In this document: piece after piece, positions 51,278 through 60,875 of the stretch
How positions within the stretch are numbered: the first letter of the stretch is position 1
Layout: every line of letters begins with the position of its first letter
Origin: Bacillota bacterium
GTDB lineage: Bacteria; Bacillota; Clostridia; Tissierellales; Gottschalkiaceae
Length of the DNA stretch: 64,000 nucleotides
Direction: 5' to 3'
Assembly (NCBI GenBank): GCA_023420895.1
Contig: JAEZUY010000020.1
Location: 1 to 64,000 of the forward strand
Made by a program: the position numbers and the translations under genes
The notes under the pieces: model-generated
Seen by the model: the letters and a program-made list of their open reading frames with translations, nothing else
Told to the model about the DNA's origin: nothing
The model's database searches: none

Positions 51278-51922
51278 TTACCCCCTAATATATGAAACCG
51301 AAACTCCGTCTCCTATGGGAATTATGCTGGTTTCAAAATCCTCTCTGTCTGAAATATATTCAAGATACGATCTCATTCTCTTGACTATAGTCTTCTTTCT
51401 CTTGTTAACAAGCTGGTCTGATGCGACCATCCCCTTATAGAGAACATTGTCTGATATTATAATGCCTTCTTCATTGAGATTCTCTATAATATAGTCAAGA
51501 AATTTCTCATACTGAGCTTTGGCTCCGTCGATAAACACTATGTCGACTTTTTCGCCGAAATTCTTCAGTATATCTTCCGCATCTCCTTCTAAGAGTTCTA
51601 TTCTGTCGCTGAAGCCTTTTTCTTCTATATTTTTCTTCGCAAGCTCTATCATCTGTTCATTTCTCTCTATTGTATAGACTTTTCCGCCCTCCGGCATAAC
51701 TGATGCCATTACCATGGCTGAATAGCCTATTGCTGTTCCGACTTCTAAAATCTTCATCGGTTTTTTTATGCTTATAAGAACTTTTAAGAGCTGTTTCACT
51801 TCGGGCTGGATTATAGGAACATAGTTCTCTTCTCCATAAACTCTTATATCTTTAAGATTCTCTTCGTCTTTAACAAGACTTCTTATATAATCGACTATAT
51901 ATTCCTGATTAATATTGCTCAA
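51278..51922 (-). CDS. SAM-dependent O-methyltransferase, TrmR-like
   Basis: 214-residue class I methyltransferase of the COMT-like family. ILEVGTAIGYSAMVMAS is the SAM loop; VYTIERNEQMIELAKKN and VDIVFIDGAKAQYEKFLDY are motifs II and the metal-site region. In B. subtilis TrmR methylates 5-hydroxyuridine in tRNA, and a U32 gene lies next to it, as here. TTG start with AAAGGA before it. Confidence 0.88.
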   Translation of the reverse strand: MSNINQEYIVDYIRSLVKDEENLKDIRVYGEENYVPIIQPEVKQLLKVLISIKKPMKILEVGTAIGYSAMVMASVMPEGGKVYTIERNEQMIELAKKNIEEKGFSDRIELLEGDAEDILKNFGEKVDIVFIDGAKAQYEKFLDYIIENLNEEGIIISDNVLYKGMVASDQLVNKRKKTIVKRMRSYLEYISDREDFETSIIPIGDGVSVSYIRG

Positions 51923-51998
51923 ATCAATTATTCCTTTCGTACAGTCTAATCTATCTTAAACTTTAATTTTATACCATAGTTATATTTTAACATAAAAA

Positions 51999-52019
51999 AG
52001 GGGATGACTGGCATCCCCT
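51999..52019 (-). terminator. Terminator after mltG
   Basis: Arms aggggatg and catcccct; six T follow on the minus strand. Confidence 0.85.
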
Positions 52020-52115
52020 CTGAATTTCATATCTTAAATCTGCATTTTACAGATATTTATTCAAACTTTATATTATTCTCTATCCTGTTTCATCCGAAAA
52101 GTTTTCGGCGTTTAT

Positions 52116-53180
52116 CTATTCTGTCTGCTGCTGCGGAGCAGTTTCTGTAATTTCTCCGCCTTCGTTCTGAATCTTTTTCTGAACTTCTAAATGCTCTTCG
52201 AATGTTGAAGAGAATACATGAGTTCCGTCGCCTTTAGCTATGAAGAACATATAGTCCACATCAGCCGGATGTACAGCCGCTTCAAGAGATTTGACTCCTG
52301 GAGATGCTATTGGCGCCGGCGGAAGTCCTCCATTCTGGTATGTGTTGTAAGGCGAGTCAATCTCTATATCTGAAAGAGACAAAACCGGTTTTCTTTCACC
52401 TATTATATACTGCACTGATGCACATGACTGAAGATACATATCGTCTTTCAGCCTGTTCTGAAAAACTGCGCTTATCAGCGGTCTGTCAGAATCAACCTGT
52501 GCTTCTCTCTCTACCAGCGAGGCAAGAGTAACTATCTCATTTATATTCAGACCTTCTTTCTCTCCTGCTTTCTGAATCTCATCTGTAAAATGAGTATTGA
52601 AATTGTCGAGCATAAGTCTGATTATAGCATCAGGATTTTTAATATCCTCTTCTGTAAGATAGTATGTTGCAGGATAAAGATAACCTTCCAGACTGTATCC
52701 TTCCGGAACATCTTTAAGGAACGGATAGTCTGAAACGTATTTAGACGGGTCCTTAGTCAGCGCTATGAACTCATCTGTTTTCTCCATATTCAGACCTTTC
52801 AGAATTTCGGCCATCTGTGTTATCTCGCTTCCTTCTGGAACGACAAATTTCAGATCTCCTGTCTGTTCTCCCGATGTTATCTTGTCAATAATCTCATTCA
52901 TATCCATCGACCTTGCAAGATCGTAAGTTCCTGTACCGAAGTCAGTTCCTACGCCTTTCACCTTAGTCATCAGTCTGAAAACTGTTCTGTTCTTTATAAG
53001 CCCTTTATCATATAGAATTTCTCCAATGTCTTCCGTTGTCGAACTGTGAGGAATGCTCACTCTCACAGCGTCATCATCAGATTTAGCCACAGGTTTTAAA
53101 CTCGTATATAAAATAAAGGCTACTAATGCTGCTCCTATTATAAGAGTTGCAAATAATATTTTTATTGCTCTCGTCACCAC
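52116..53180 (-). CDS. mltG: Endolytic murein transglycosylase MltG
   Basis: Membrane-anchored lytic transglycosylase that cuts nascent peptidoglycan. N-terminal helix (about 7-26, ILFATLIIGAALVAFILY) and YceG domain with SLEGYLYPATY and the catalytic glutamate in ASLVEREAQV, then VFQNRLKDDMYLQSCASVQY. Ends in a Gln/Glu tail. It follows rnjA by 19 bases. Confidence 0.94.
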   Translation of the reverse strand: MVTRAIKILFATLIIGAALVAFILYTSLKPVAKSDDDAVRVSIPHSSTTEDIGEILYDKGLIKNRTVFRLMTKVKGVGTDFGTGTYDLARSMDMNEIIDKITSGEQTGDLKFVVPEGSEITQMAEILKGLNMEKTDEFIALTKDPSKYVSDYPFLKDVPEGYSLEGYLYPATYYLTEEDIKNPDAIIRLMLDNFNTHFTDEIQKAGEKEGLNINEIVTLASLVEREAQVDSDRPLISAVFQNRLKDDMYLQSCASVQYIIGERKPVLSLSDIEIDSPYNTYQNGGLPPAPIASPGVKSLEAAVHPADVDYMFFIAKGDGTHVFSSTFEEHLEVQKKIQNEGGEITETAPQQQTE

Positions 53181-53198
53181 ATCACATCCTTGTTTCCG

Positions 53199-54863
53199 CT
53201 AGACCTCCATTATTATAGGGAGTATCATCGGATTTCTTTTTATTTTTTCATATAGGAAATCTTTCAGAGAATCTCTCACTTTATATTTAAGAGTTGCCCA
53301 GTCTTTTATATTATTGTCTTCACAAGACTCAAGCGTTCTCTTAACTACTTCTCTGGCTTCTCCCATTAAATCCTCAGACTCTCTTACATAAACAAAGCCT
53401 CTTGAAACTATATCAGGTCCGGAAATAACTGATCCGTCTTCTCTGCTTATAGTAACTACTACTACTATAAGTCCGTCTTCCGAAAGATGCTTTCTGTCTC
53501 TGAGAACTATGTTTCCAACGTCTCCAACTCCGAGACCGTCTACTAGCACCTGTCCTGACTGAACTTCTCCCACTATCTGTCCTTTTTCCTGAGTAAGTTC
53601 TAAAACTTTTCCGTTTTCCATAAGGAATACATTCTCCTTAGGCATTCCCATATTATAAGCAAGTTCAGCATGCTTTTTAATATGTCTGTATTCACCGTGA
53701 ACCGGTATGAAATACTTAGGCTTTACAAGAGAGTGTATAAGTTTAAGCTCCTCCTTGCGTGCGTGTCCAGACACGTGAATATCGGCAAGTGATTCATATA
53801 TAACTCTTGCTCCTCTCTTAAGAAGCTTATCTATAACCTTCGAAACTGTCTTTTCGTTTCCAGGTATAGGAGTCGCCGATAATATTACTATATCGTTAGG
53901 CTGGAGCGATATTTTTCTGTGTTCCGATGCCGCAATTCTGCTCAGCGCCGACATAGGCTCGCCCTGACTTCCCGTCGTTATTATTGTAACCTTGTCGTCA
54001 CTGTAATTATTCAGTTCGTTGATATCTATCAGTGTATCTTCCGGCATATCAAGATACCCTAAATTTTTCGCTACAGATACAACGTTAACCATGCTTCTTC
54101 CCGAAACTGCGACTTTCCTTCCAACTTTCACAGATGCATTTATTATCTGCTGAATTCTGTGAACATTCGATGCGAAAGTTGCTACTATTATTCTCTGCTT
54201 AGCCGTCATGAATATCTCATCGAAAGCTTTACCAACGAATCTCTCGGACATCGTATATCCTTCTCTCTCTACGTTGGTGCTGTCGGCCATCAGAGCAAGC
54301 ACCCCTTCCTCTCCGAATTTTGCAAGTCTGTAGAAGTCTGTAGTCTTTCCTGAAATCGGTGTGAAGTCTATCTTGAAGTCTCCTGTATGGATTATTCTTC
54401 CCTGTGGAGTATTTACCGATATAGCAACCGAATCCGGAATACTGTGGCATGTTCTTATGAATTCCACTTCGAATACTCCTAGCTTAAGCTTGTCATCAAC
54501 AGTGGCTTCTTTCAGAAATTCGCTTGAAATCTCGTGCTCTTTGAGCTTATTTTCTAAAAGTCCAAGCGTAAGCTTCGTACCGTAAACAGGAGTGCTTATC
54601 TTTTTAAGAAGATAAGGTATTGCTCCAATATGGTCTTCGTGACCGTGTGTCAGTAATATACCTCTCAGTTTGTGCTTGTTTTTGATTAAATACGTTATGT
54701 CCGGAATAACTATATCTATTCCAAGCATTTCGTCTTCCGGGAAAGTAAGACCGCAGTCGATAACTACGATATCGTCTCCGCACTCGATAAGGGTCATATT
54801 CTTTCCTATTTCTTCAAGACCTCCGAGAGGAACTATTCTGACTTCCTGTTTCTTCTTCGCCAT
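53199..54863 (-). CDS. rnjA: Ribonuclease J
   Basis: Beta-CASP metallo-RNase with 5' exo- and endonuclease activity, central in mRNA decay. The zinc motif LTHGHEDHIGAIPYLL, EVEFIRTCHSIPDSVA, HTGDFKID and the beta-CASP tail VHVSGHARKEE-like (IHVSGHARKEELKL) are intact. 554 residues is normal. It follows fur, whose terminator is upstream; the start ATG has AGGAGG. Confidence 0.95.
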   Translation of the reverse strand: MAKKKQEVRIVPLGGLEEIGKNMTLIECGDDIVVIDCGLTFPEDEMLGIDIVIPDITYLIKNKHKLRGILLTHGHEDHIGAIPYLLKKISTPVYGTKLTLGLLENKLKEHEISSEFLKEATVDDKLKLGVFEVEFIRTCHSIPDSVAISVNTPQGRIIHTGDFKIDFTPISGKTTDFYRLAKFGEEGVLALMADSTNVEREGYTMSERFVGKAFDEIFMTAKQRIIVATFASNVHRIQQIINASVKVGRKVAVSGRSMVNVVSVAKNLGYLDMPEDTLIDINELNNYSDDKVTIITTGSQGEPMSALSRIAASEHRKISLQPNDIVILSATPIPGNEKTVSKVIDKLLKRGARVIYESLADIHVSGHARKEELKLIHSLVKPKYFIPVHGEYRHIKKHAELAYNMGMPKENVFLMENGKVLELTQEKGQIVGEVQSGQVLVDGLGVGDVGNIVLRDRKHLSEDGLIVVVVTISREDGSVISGPDIVSRGFVYVRESEDLMGEAREVVKRTLESCEDNNIKDWATLKYKVRDSLKDFLYEKIKRNPMILPIIMEV

Positions 54864-54941
54864 TTTTTTCCTCCTTTTATTAAATTTTTGCCGAAATCTA
54901 TATATCTCAATCCTCTAATAGGAATGGATTCTAAACAATGA

Positions 54942-54975
54942 AAAAAGTAAATCTCTACATAGAGATTTACTTTTT
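54942..54975 (-). terminator. Terminator overlapping the end of fur
   Basis: Perfect 15-base arms aaaaagtaaatctct and agagatttacttttt with a 4-base loop. The 3' end of fur, including its stop codon, is inside the hairpin. Confidence 0.85.
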
Positions 54976-55431
54976 ACAATCTTTGCAATAGCCAAAAAAC
55001 TGTAAGTTATGGTCTACTATTTCAAATTCCTCTTCTTTTTCAATCTCATCTTCAAGATTGTCTAAAAGATCGAGCTTAACTTCCAAAACTTTTCTGCAGT
55101 CAAGACATATCAGGTGATGGTGATGGTGTTCTCCATCAACACTTCCTGTAAGCTCATATCTGCTGCATCCGTCATCAAAATTAAGTCTGTAAAGAACACC
55201 GAGCTTTTCGAATAACTGAAGAGCTCTATAGACTGTCGCCAGTCCTATTTCCGGATATTTTTCCTTAACAAATTCATAAACCTCCTCAGGACTGAGATGC
55301 GTATCCATATTTTCTAAGAACACATCTACTATAGCCTGCCTCTGTACTGTAAGTTTATATCCTTTACTTCTAAGTAAATCATTAATTCTTTCAGCCTCTT
55401 TTTCTTTGTTTCTATCCGTTACTTGTTGCAT
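54967..55431 (-). CDS. fur: Fur-family metal-dependent regulator
   Basis: 154 residues: winged helix (GYKLTVQRQAIVDVFLEN, IGLATVYRALQLFEKLGV) and dimerisation domain with the metal site DGEHHHHHLICLDCRKV and FGYCKDCKK (two CxxC zinc pairs). This fits Fur, PerR or Zur; iron-sensing Fur is most common here. ATG at 55431 stands 8 bases after GGTGG; a GTG four codons upstream is inside that site. Own sigma-A promoter and terminator. Confidence 0.92.
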   Translation of the reverse strand: MQQVTDRNKEKEAERINDLLRSKGYKLTVQRQAIVDVFLENMDTHLSPEEVYEFVKEKYPEIGLATVYRALQLFEKLGVLYRLNFDDGCSRYELTGSVDGEHHHHHLICLDCRKVLEVKLDLLDNLEDEIEKEEEFEIVDHNLQFFGYCKDCKK

Positions 55432-55456
55432 TCTATACACCACCGTCTTATAATAT

Positions 55457-55485
55457 AGTCTATATTTTTATCAAAAGTTTGTCAA
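55457..55485 (-). promoter_or_regulatory. Promoter of fur
   Basis: On the minus strand TTGACA (55485-55480), 17 bases, TAGACT (55462-55457). Confidence 0.8.
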
Positions 55486-55518
55486 CATCTTTTTACACAT
55501 ATGCCAGCAAGTCAGAAA

Positions 55519-55791
55519 TTACTGATGTTCCATAATGATTTCATCATAAGCCTGAAGCGCGCCTTCAAACTCGCTGTCATCCTCTATCTGAACGAACATC
55601 GGTTCCCTTTCGCTGTCATATTTAACTCTTAGCATAAGCGCTTCATCAGCACCTTCTTTAGAAAGAATTATATATTCTCTTTCGTTGTATTCGAACATAG
55701 CGTCGACTACAAATTCTTCTTTTTCTCCGTTTTCTCCTATAAGTTCTACTTTTTCAAATCCTGTTTCGTAGTCCTTGTCTTTCGTCATCAT
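55519..55791 (-). CDS. DUF1292 family protein
   Basis: A 90-residue acidic protein of unknown function. It shows the family pattern: FEKVELIGENGEKEEF, VDAMFEYNEREYIILS and LRVKYDSEREPMFVQIEDDS. It lies between ruvX and fur, the usual location in Firmicutes. Confidence 0.88.
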   Translation of the reverse strand: MMTKDKDYETGFEKVELIGENGEKEEFVVDAMFEYNEREYIILSKEGADEALMLRVKYDSEREPMFVQIEDDSEFEGALQAYDEIIMEHQ

Positions 55792-55813
55792 AAAACCTCT
55801 TTCAAATATAAAT

Positions 55814-56239
55814 TTATTTATTTATCTGCTCTCTGTCGAGATAAGTCTGCAGTATATAAGTCGCTGCGACTTTATCTATCAGACCTTTCCTTTTTTCACG
55901 TCTGACATCTCCGCCTATAAGCGCTCTCTCAGCAGACACAGTAGTCAGTCTCTCATCTTCGAAAATGATTTTTATATCTGGAAATCTCTTCTGAAACTTT
56001 TCCGAGAACTTCACTACCTTCTCTCCCTGAGGTCCCAAGGTGTTGTTCATGTTCTTAGGAAGGCCTATTACTGCGGTATCAACCTCATATTCCTCTATTA
56101 ACTTTTCCAGTTCCGCAAGATCCTTTTTTATACCTTTTCTGAATACTGTCGTAACACCCTGCGCCGTCAGAAACAGCAGGTCTGATACAGCAACGCCTAT
56201 TGTAGCGTCTCCTACATCAAGTCCCATTATTCTCCCCAT
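55814..56239 (-). CDS. ruvX: Holliday-junction resolvase-like protein RuvX/YqgF
   Basis: 141-residue RNase H-fold protein, implicated in 16S rRNA maturation and/or Holliday junction cleavage. MGRIMGLDVGDATIGVAVSD starts the fold with the catalytic Asp; VIGLPKNMNNTLGPQG and FEDERLTTVSAERAL are further motifs. It follows ireB by 10 bases. Confidence 0.93.
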   Translation of the reverse strand: MGRIMGLDVGDATIGVAVSDLLFLTAQGVTTVFRKGIKKDLAELEKLIEEYEVDTAVIGLPKNMNNTLGPQGEKVVKFSEKFQKRFPDIKIIFEDERLTTVSAERALIGGDVRREKRKGLIDKVAATYILQTYLDREQINK

Positions 56240-56249
56240 AAAAATCTCC

Positions 56250-56504
56250 TTATTCCTTATCCAAATAGTTTTTTAGAAGTTCTTCCACAATTTCATCAAC
56301 TTCAAATCTTCTGATTCTGGTTCTGGCATCAGAATGGCTCGTTATATACGTAGGGTCCGCCGAAAGAATATATCCCACAAGCTGATTTATAGGATCGTAG
56401 CCTCTCTCTTCAAGCGCATCGTAAACATCTCTTAAAACATCTTCTATCTTTTCATCTGAAATTTTCGGTATTTCAAATTTCATAGTTTTATTTATATCTG
56501 ACAC
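56250..56504 (-). CDS. ireB: IreB family regulatory phosphoprotein
   Basis: 84-residue helical protein (former DUF965). It shows the family core KISDEKIEDVLRDVYDAL, DPINQLVGYILSADPTYIT and HSDARTRIRRFEVDEIVEE. In enterococci IreB is phosphorylated by the Ser/Thr kinase IreK; the threonine in the N-terminal NKTM could be the site. GTG at 56504 follows GGAGG with 8 bases; the longer frame to 56531 overlaps that site. Confidence 0.92.
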   Translation of the reverse strand: MSDINKTMKFEIPKISDEKIEDVLRDVYDALEERGYDPINQLVGYILSADPTYITSHSDARTRIRRFEVDEIVEELLKNYLDKE

Positions 56505-56651
56505 AAAAAACACCTCCATATTAACTGACATCTTCTCTATTATTTAAATATTCAGTTCTCTTAATTTCTCTCAATTTTTATTCATTATATACGCTGAAAT
56601 CTGAATATCTATAAAATGAAACCGCTAATCACAAAAAACTTCCTATGTATA

Positions 56652-56678
56652 TTATTACCCACTTAGCGTGGGTAATAA
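56652..56678. repeat. Inverted repeat downstream of alaS
   Basis: Perfect 10-base arms ttattaccca and tgggtaataa with a 7-base loop, between alaS and ireB. No T-run follows on either strand, so it is a weak terminator or processing site at best. Confidence 0.5.
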
Positions 56679-56694
56679 CAATTAATTATCAATT

Positions 56695-59331
56695 TTATTT
56701 ATCTAATTGAGAACTCAGAACCGATTCAACCTGTTCCATAGCTTCATCCAGCTTGTCGACGTTCTTTCCTCCGGCTTGGGCCATATCAGGTCTTCCGCCT
56801 CCGCCTCCGCCAGTGATTTTAGCTACTTCTCTTAATATGTTTCCAGCATGAGCGCCCTGTTTAACTACATCTTTAGTTATCATAGCAGTGAACAGTATCT
56901 TTCCGTAATTAACTGAAGAAAGAACTACTACTCCTGACTCCAGATTGTCTCTTATGCTGTCAGCCATATTTCTTAGGTCTTCAGCTTCCATATTGTCTAC
57001 TCTCTTAGCTATAAGACTCACACCTTTGACATCTTTCTTCTCAGAAAGTATGTCTCCTGCGCTCTCTTTAGCCATTTCAGATCTTAGTTTATGGATTTCT
57101 TTTTCATTAGCTTTATTAGATTCCATAAGATTTTCTATTTTATTTATAACATTGTCTCTGTTAGTTTTCAGAGTTTCAACTATTTTCTTGATTTCAGCAT
57201 TTACGTCTCTGTTGTATTTATAAGCTTCTGCTCCTGTAACTGCTTCGATTCTTCTGACTCCTGCAGCTACTCCTCCTTCAGAAAGTATCTTGAACGATGC
57301 TATCTGAGAAGTTCTGTTTACGTGAGTTCCTCCGCAAAGCTCTATTGAATAGTCTCCTATAGAAACCATTCTTACTACGTCTCCGTATTTTTCACCGAAA
57401 AGCGCCTGCGCTCCTCTCGATTTCGCATCTTCTATATCAGTTTCACAAGTTGATACAGCTATATCGTCAAGTATTTTCTCATTAACTATATCTTCTATCT
57501 TCTGAAGCTCTTCCTGACTTACCTGTTCAAAGTGAGTGAAGTCGAATCTGAGTCTTTCAGGCATTACCAGCGAACCTGCCTGATTTACGTGGTCGCCTAG
57601 AACATCCTTAAGCGCCTGATGAAGCAGGTGAGTCACTGAGTGGTTTCTTGCAGAACCCATTCTCTCAAGTCTGTCTACTTCTGCAGTAAGAGATGCGCTG
57701 TCTTCAAGTATTCCTGATACAACTTTTACAAAATGAACTATTATCTTCTCAGATTTCTGAGTATCCATAACTTCAAGTTTTACTTTGTCATTGTAAAGGA
57801 ATCCTTTATCTCCTACCTGTCCCCCTCCTTCAGGGTAGAAAGGTGTTTCTTTGAATACTGCAAGTCCTTCTTCTCCTTCAGAAAGAAGATTTACTCTCTC
57901 TCCTTCTCTGAAAAGTCCAGCAACTTCAACATCCATATTCAGGCTGTCGTATCCCTGGAACTGACATTCAACACATTCGTCAAAATGAACAAGCTCTTTA
58001 TTCCATCCGCTAGTGTCTCCCTGAGCTCTGGCTTCTCTTGCTCTCTGTCTCTGCTGTTCCATTTCTCTGTTGAATTCTTCTTCATCCGCACCGTAACCTT
58101 TTTCTTCAAGTATTTCGAGTGTCAGATCAAGCGGAAATCCGTAAGTGTCGTAAAGTTTGAAAGCTTTTTCTCCGCTTAGAATTTCAGCGCCTTCTTCTTT
58201 CATTTCATCTATATATGAATCTAGTATGTTTATACCCTGGTCTATAGTTTCCTGGAATTTAAGCTCTTCAGCAGAAACTACTCTTTTAATCTGGCTCTGT
58301 TTTTCAACAAGCTCATCGTATTCAACCTTCCATGAGTCTATAACGTCTTCTACAAGACCTGATAAAAATTCTCCTTCTATTCCAAGAAGTTTTCCGTGTC
58401 TTGCAGCTCTTCTTATAAGTCTTCTTAAAACGTATCCTCTTCCTTCATTGCTTGGAAGAACTCCGTCTCCTATAAGGAAAGTCATTGCTCTTACGTGGTC
58501 AGTTATAACTCTGAAAGACATTCCTTCTCTGCCTTCACCGTCGTATTTCTTTCCTGAAATCTTTTCTATTTCAGCTATAAGTTCCTTCATAGCGTCGACT
58601 TCAAATATATTGTCTGCTCTCTGCATAACTGCGGCAATTCTTTCAAGTCCCATTCCTGTATCTATATTAGGTTTTTCAAGCAGATTGTAGTTTCCTTCTT
58701 CATCTTTGTCGAACTGAGAGAAAACTAAGTTCCACACTTCGATATATCTGTCGCATTCACAGCCAGGCTTGCAGTCAGGATCTCCGCATCCGTACTCTTC
58801 GCCTCTGTCTATATATATCTCAGTACATGGTCCGCAAGGTCCTACTTCAAGTTCCCAGAAGTTGTCTTCTTTTCCCAGTTTAACTATTCTGTCTTCTGAT
58901 ATGCCTATATCGTCTTTCCATATATTGTAAGATTCATCATCTTCAAGGTATACAGACACCCATAGAATATCTTTCGATATTTCAAGTCTTTCAGTCATGA
59001 ACTCCCATGCCCATGCTATAGATTCTTTTTTGAAATAATCTCCAAAAGAGAAGTTTCCGAGCATTTCGAAGAAAGTAGCGTGTCTTGCTGTCTTTCCTAC
59101 GTTTTCTATATCGGCAGTTCTTACACATTTCTGTGAAGTCGCCATTCTTCTCTTCGGCGGCTCTTCCACACCTAAGAAATAAGGCTTAAGCGGCGCCATT
59201 CCTGCATTTATCAGTAATAAACTCTTGTCGTTTACCGGAACAAGAGGATAACTTTTTTTAATTAAATGATCTTTCTCTCTGAAAAAATCTAAAAACATCG
59301 TTCTCAATTCGTGTAACCCGAGATACTTCAA
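56695..59331 (-). CDS. alaS: Alanyl-tRNA synthetase
   Basis: Charges tRNA-Ala. 878 residues: class II catalytic core (DFFREKDHLIKKSYPLVP, RHATFFEMLGNFSFGDYF, GMGLERIAAVMQ), the editing domain zinc site in SVTHLLHQALK and ELCGGTHVNRTSQIA, and the C-Ala domain ending KITGGGGGGRPDMAQAGGKN. TTG start 9 bases after AAGGAG. Heads the alaS-ireB-ruvX-fur group. Confidence 0.96.
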   Translation of the reverse strand: MKYLGLHELRTMFLDFFREKDHLIKKSYPLVPVNDKSLLLINAGMAPLKPYFLGVEEPPKRRMATSQKCVRTADIENVGKTARHATFFEMLGNFSFGDYFKKESIAWAWEFMTERLEISKDILWVSVYLEDDESYNIWKDDIGISEDRIVKLGKEDNFWELEVGPCGPCTEIYIDRGEEYGCGDPDCKPGCECDRYIEVWNLVFSQFDKDEEGNYNLLEKPNIDTGMGLERIAAVMQRADNIFEVDAMKELIAEIEKISGKKYDGEGREGMSFRVITDHVRAMTFLIGDGVLPSNEGRGYVLRRLIRRAARHGKLLGIEGEFLSGLVEDVIDSWKVEYDELVEKQSQIKRVVSAEELKFQETIDQGINILDSYIDEMKEEGAEILSGEKAFKLYDTYGFPLDLTLEILEEKGYGADEEEFNREMEQQRQRAREARAQGDTSGWNKELVHFDECVECQFQGYDSLNMDVEVAGLFREGERVNLLSEGEEGLAVFKETPFYPEGGGQVGDKGFLYNDKVKLEVMDTQKSEKIIVHFVKVVSGILEDSASLTAEVDRLERMGSARNHSVTHLLHQALKDVLGDHVNQAGSLVMPERLRFDFTHFEQVSQEELQKIEDIVNEKILDDIAVSTCETDIEDAKSRGAQALFGEKYGDVVRMVSIGDYSIELCGGTHVNRTSQIASFKILSEGGVAAGVRRIEAVTGAEAYKYNRDVNAEIKKIVETLKTNRDNVINKIENLMESNKANEKEIHKLRSEMAKESAGDILSEKKDVKGVSLIAKRVDNMEAEDLRNMADSIRDNLESGVVVLSSVNYGKILFTAMITKDVVKQGAHAGNILREVAKITGGGGGGRPDMAQAGGKNVDKLDEAMEQVESVLSSQLDK

Positions 59332-59356
59332 AAATCATCACTCCTTAACTCTAAAA

Positions 59357-59379
59357 GAGCCCGTCAGAAAGACGAGCTC
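59357..59379 (-). terminator. Terminator-like hairpin in the alaS leader
   Basis: Arms gagcccgtc and gacgagctc with a 5-base loop and TTTT after it on the minus strand, just before the alaS ribosome site and after a promoter. It could be an attenuator, or the end of the AI-2E-family transcript. Confidence 0.55.
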
Positions 59380-59400
59380 AGTCATTATATCTATATAATT

Positions 59401-59430
59401 ATTATAACATATATATCGTTACAACTACAA
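59401..59430 (-). promoter_or_regulatory. Probable alaS promoter
   Basis: On the minus strand TTGTAG (59430-59425), 18 bases, TATAAT (59406-59401). Confidence 0.55.
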
Positions 59431-59501
59431 TTATTATCATTTATTTAAATTTATTATCATTTATATCTGATTCATGAATCTAAATTTTTATAAATTTCTG
59501 T

Positions 59502-60743
59502 CTATTCAGATTTTTCTTCTACACAGCACTGATTTTCTTCTTCGAAAATCTGATCATCATCCATTCCTTTTATCTTGTCTCTTATGAATCTGTACATTAT
59601 TCTCGCAACTGCAACTGCAGGAACTGCAAAAAGCATACCTATAAGTCCAAAATAAGCTCCTCCGAGAATAACTGCAGTCATTACTACTAAAGGATGAAGT
59701 CCCACGCTGTCTCCTACAATCTTAGGAGTTATAAAATTCGATTCGAACTGCTGAATAACAGTTATTGCGATTACAACCCAAACTATCTTTATCGGATCGT
59801 CTATAAGCGCCATTATGGCAGCAGGCACAAGTCCTATTATAGGTCCGAGATACGGAACTATATTGAATATCCCTGCGAATATACCTATCATTATCGAAAA
59901 CTCAATTCCGATTATAGCAAGAGCTATAGATGTTGCAATACCTATAAATGCACATACTATGAGCTGTCCTCTTATGAAATTTCCTATAACTTCATCTATC
60001 TCTCTGAATATTCCTATGATTTCATCTCTTCTTCTCCAAGGAAGTCTTTTTATTGCGAAATCTTTGAATTTATCCTTGTCTTTCAGCATATAGAAAGTTA
60101 TTATCGGAATGAGCACTAAGTTGAACACTTTTCCAAAAAATCCTGAAAGCCCTGTTGCAAAAGATACAATCCAGTCACTCAGAGAGTTTTTCACAGTTGA
60201 AAGTGTGCTCGATATCATATTCTCCGGACTTTCAACGTCTAAAGCATTCGCCATCTTGTTTATCTGATCAAGATGTCTGTCATAGAAATCCATAGTCATT
60301 CTGTATATATAAGCTGCATAGCTTGGCAGTTTCTGCCCGAATTCTGTTATCTCCTCTACTATCTTAGGTCCTATTGTCATAATCATCACTGCTATCAGGG
60401 CAATTATTCCTAAATAGACTATAAGTATCGCCAGAGGTCTCTTAATCTTCTTTTTTTCAAGCTTATTGACTATAGGGTTCATTATATAGGCTAGAACAGC
60501 TGATGCAAATAATATAATTATCATTGTGATAACCATTCCGCCGTTAGACAGTATCTTGTAAACGGCCGCCAGCACTAAAAGCCCTGCTATAAGCTTTGCC
60601 AGTCCTCTTTTAGTTATCATAAAAGGAAGACTGTTTCCAAGCTTACTATGTGCAAAAGCTATCATATAATAAGCAAAAAGTCCCAAAATCAGAGTTATAA
60701 GAAAAACTCTGACATCCACTAAAAGTTTTAATATATCCGGCAT
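59502..60743 (-). CDS. AI-2E family transporter
   Basis: 413-residue membrane protein with about eight helices. VLAYIMNPIVNKLEKKKIKR, the large extracellular loop, then IPIITFYMLKDKDKFK, NFIRGQLIVCAFIGIA, LGPIIGLVPAAIMAL and DSVGLHPLVVMTAVILGGAYFG are family hallmarks. Members have been linked to autoinducer-2 export, sodium/proton exchange and others, so the substrate is open. Between mnmA and alaS, as in many Clostridia. Confidence 0.88.
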   Translation of the reverse strand: MPDILKLLVDVRVFLITLILGLFAYYMIAFAHSKLGNSLPFMITKRGLAKLIAGLLVLAAVYKILSNGGMVITMIIILFASAVLAYIMNPIVNKLEKKKIKRPLAILIVYLGIIALIAVMIMTIGPKIVEEITEFGQKLPSYAAYIYRMTMDFYDRHLDQINKMANALDVESPENMISSTLSTVKNSLSDWIVSFATGLSGFFGKVFNLVLIPIITFYMLKDKDKFKDFAIKRLPWRRRDEIIGIFREIDEVIGNFIRGQLIVCAFIGIATSIALAIIGIEFSIMIGIFAGIFNIVPYLGPIIGLVPAAIMALIDDPIKIVWVVIAITVIQQFESNFITPKIVGDSVGLHPLVVMTAVILGGAYFGLIGMLFAVPAVAVARIMYRFIRDKIKGMDDDQIFEEENQCCVEEKSE

Positions 60744-60875
60744 CTTTTCTCCCTTCTTTCTGTATTCAAAATCTCTATCTAATATATTATACTTTCTTCA
60801 CTGATTTAATCAGAATTTACAAAATTTATAATATATATTTTTCTTTTTTCTGTTTTTAAAACAGCAAACGGAATG

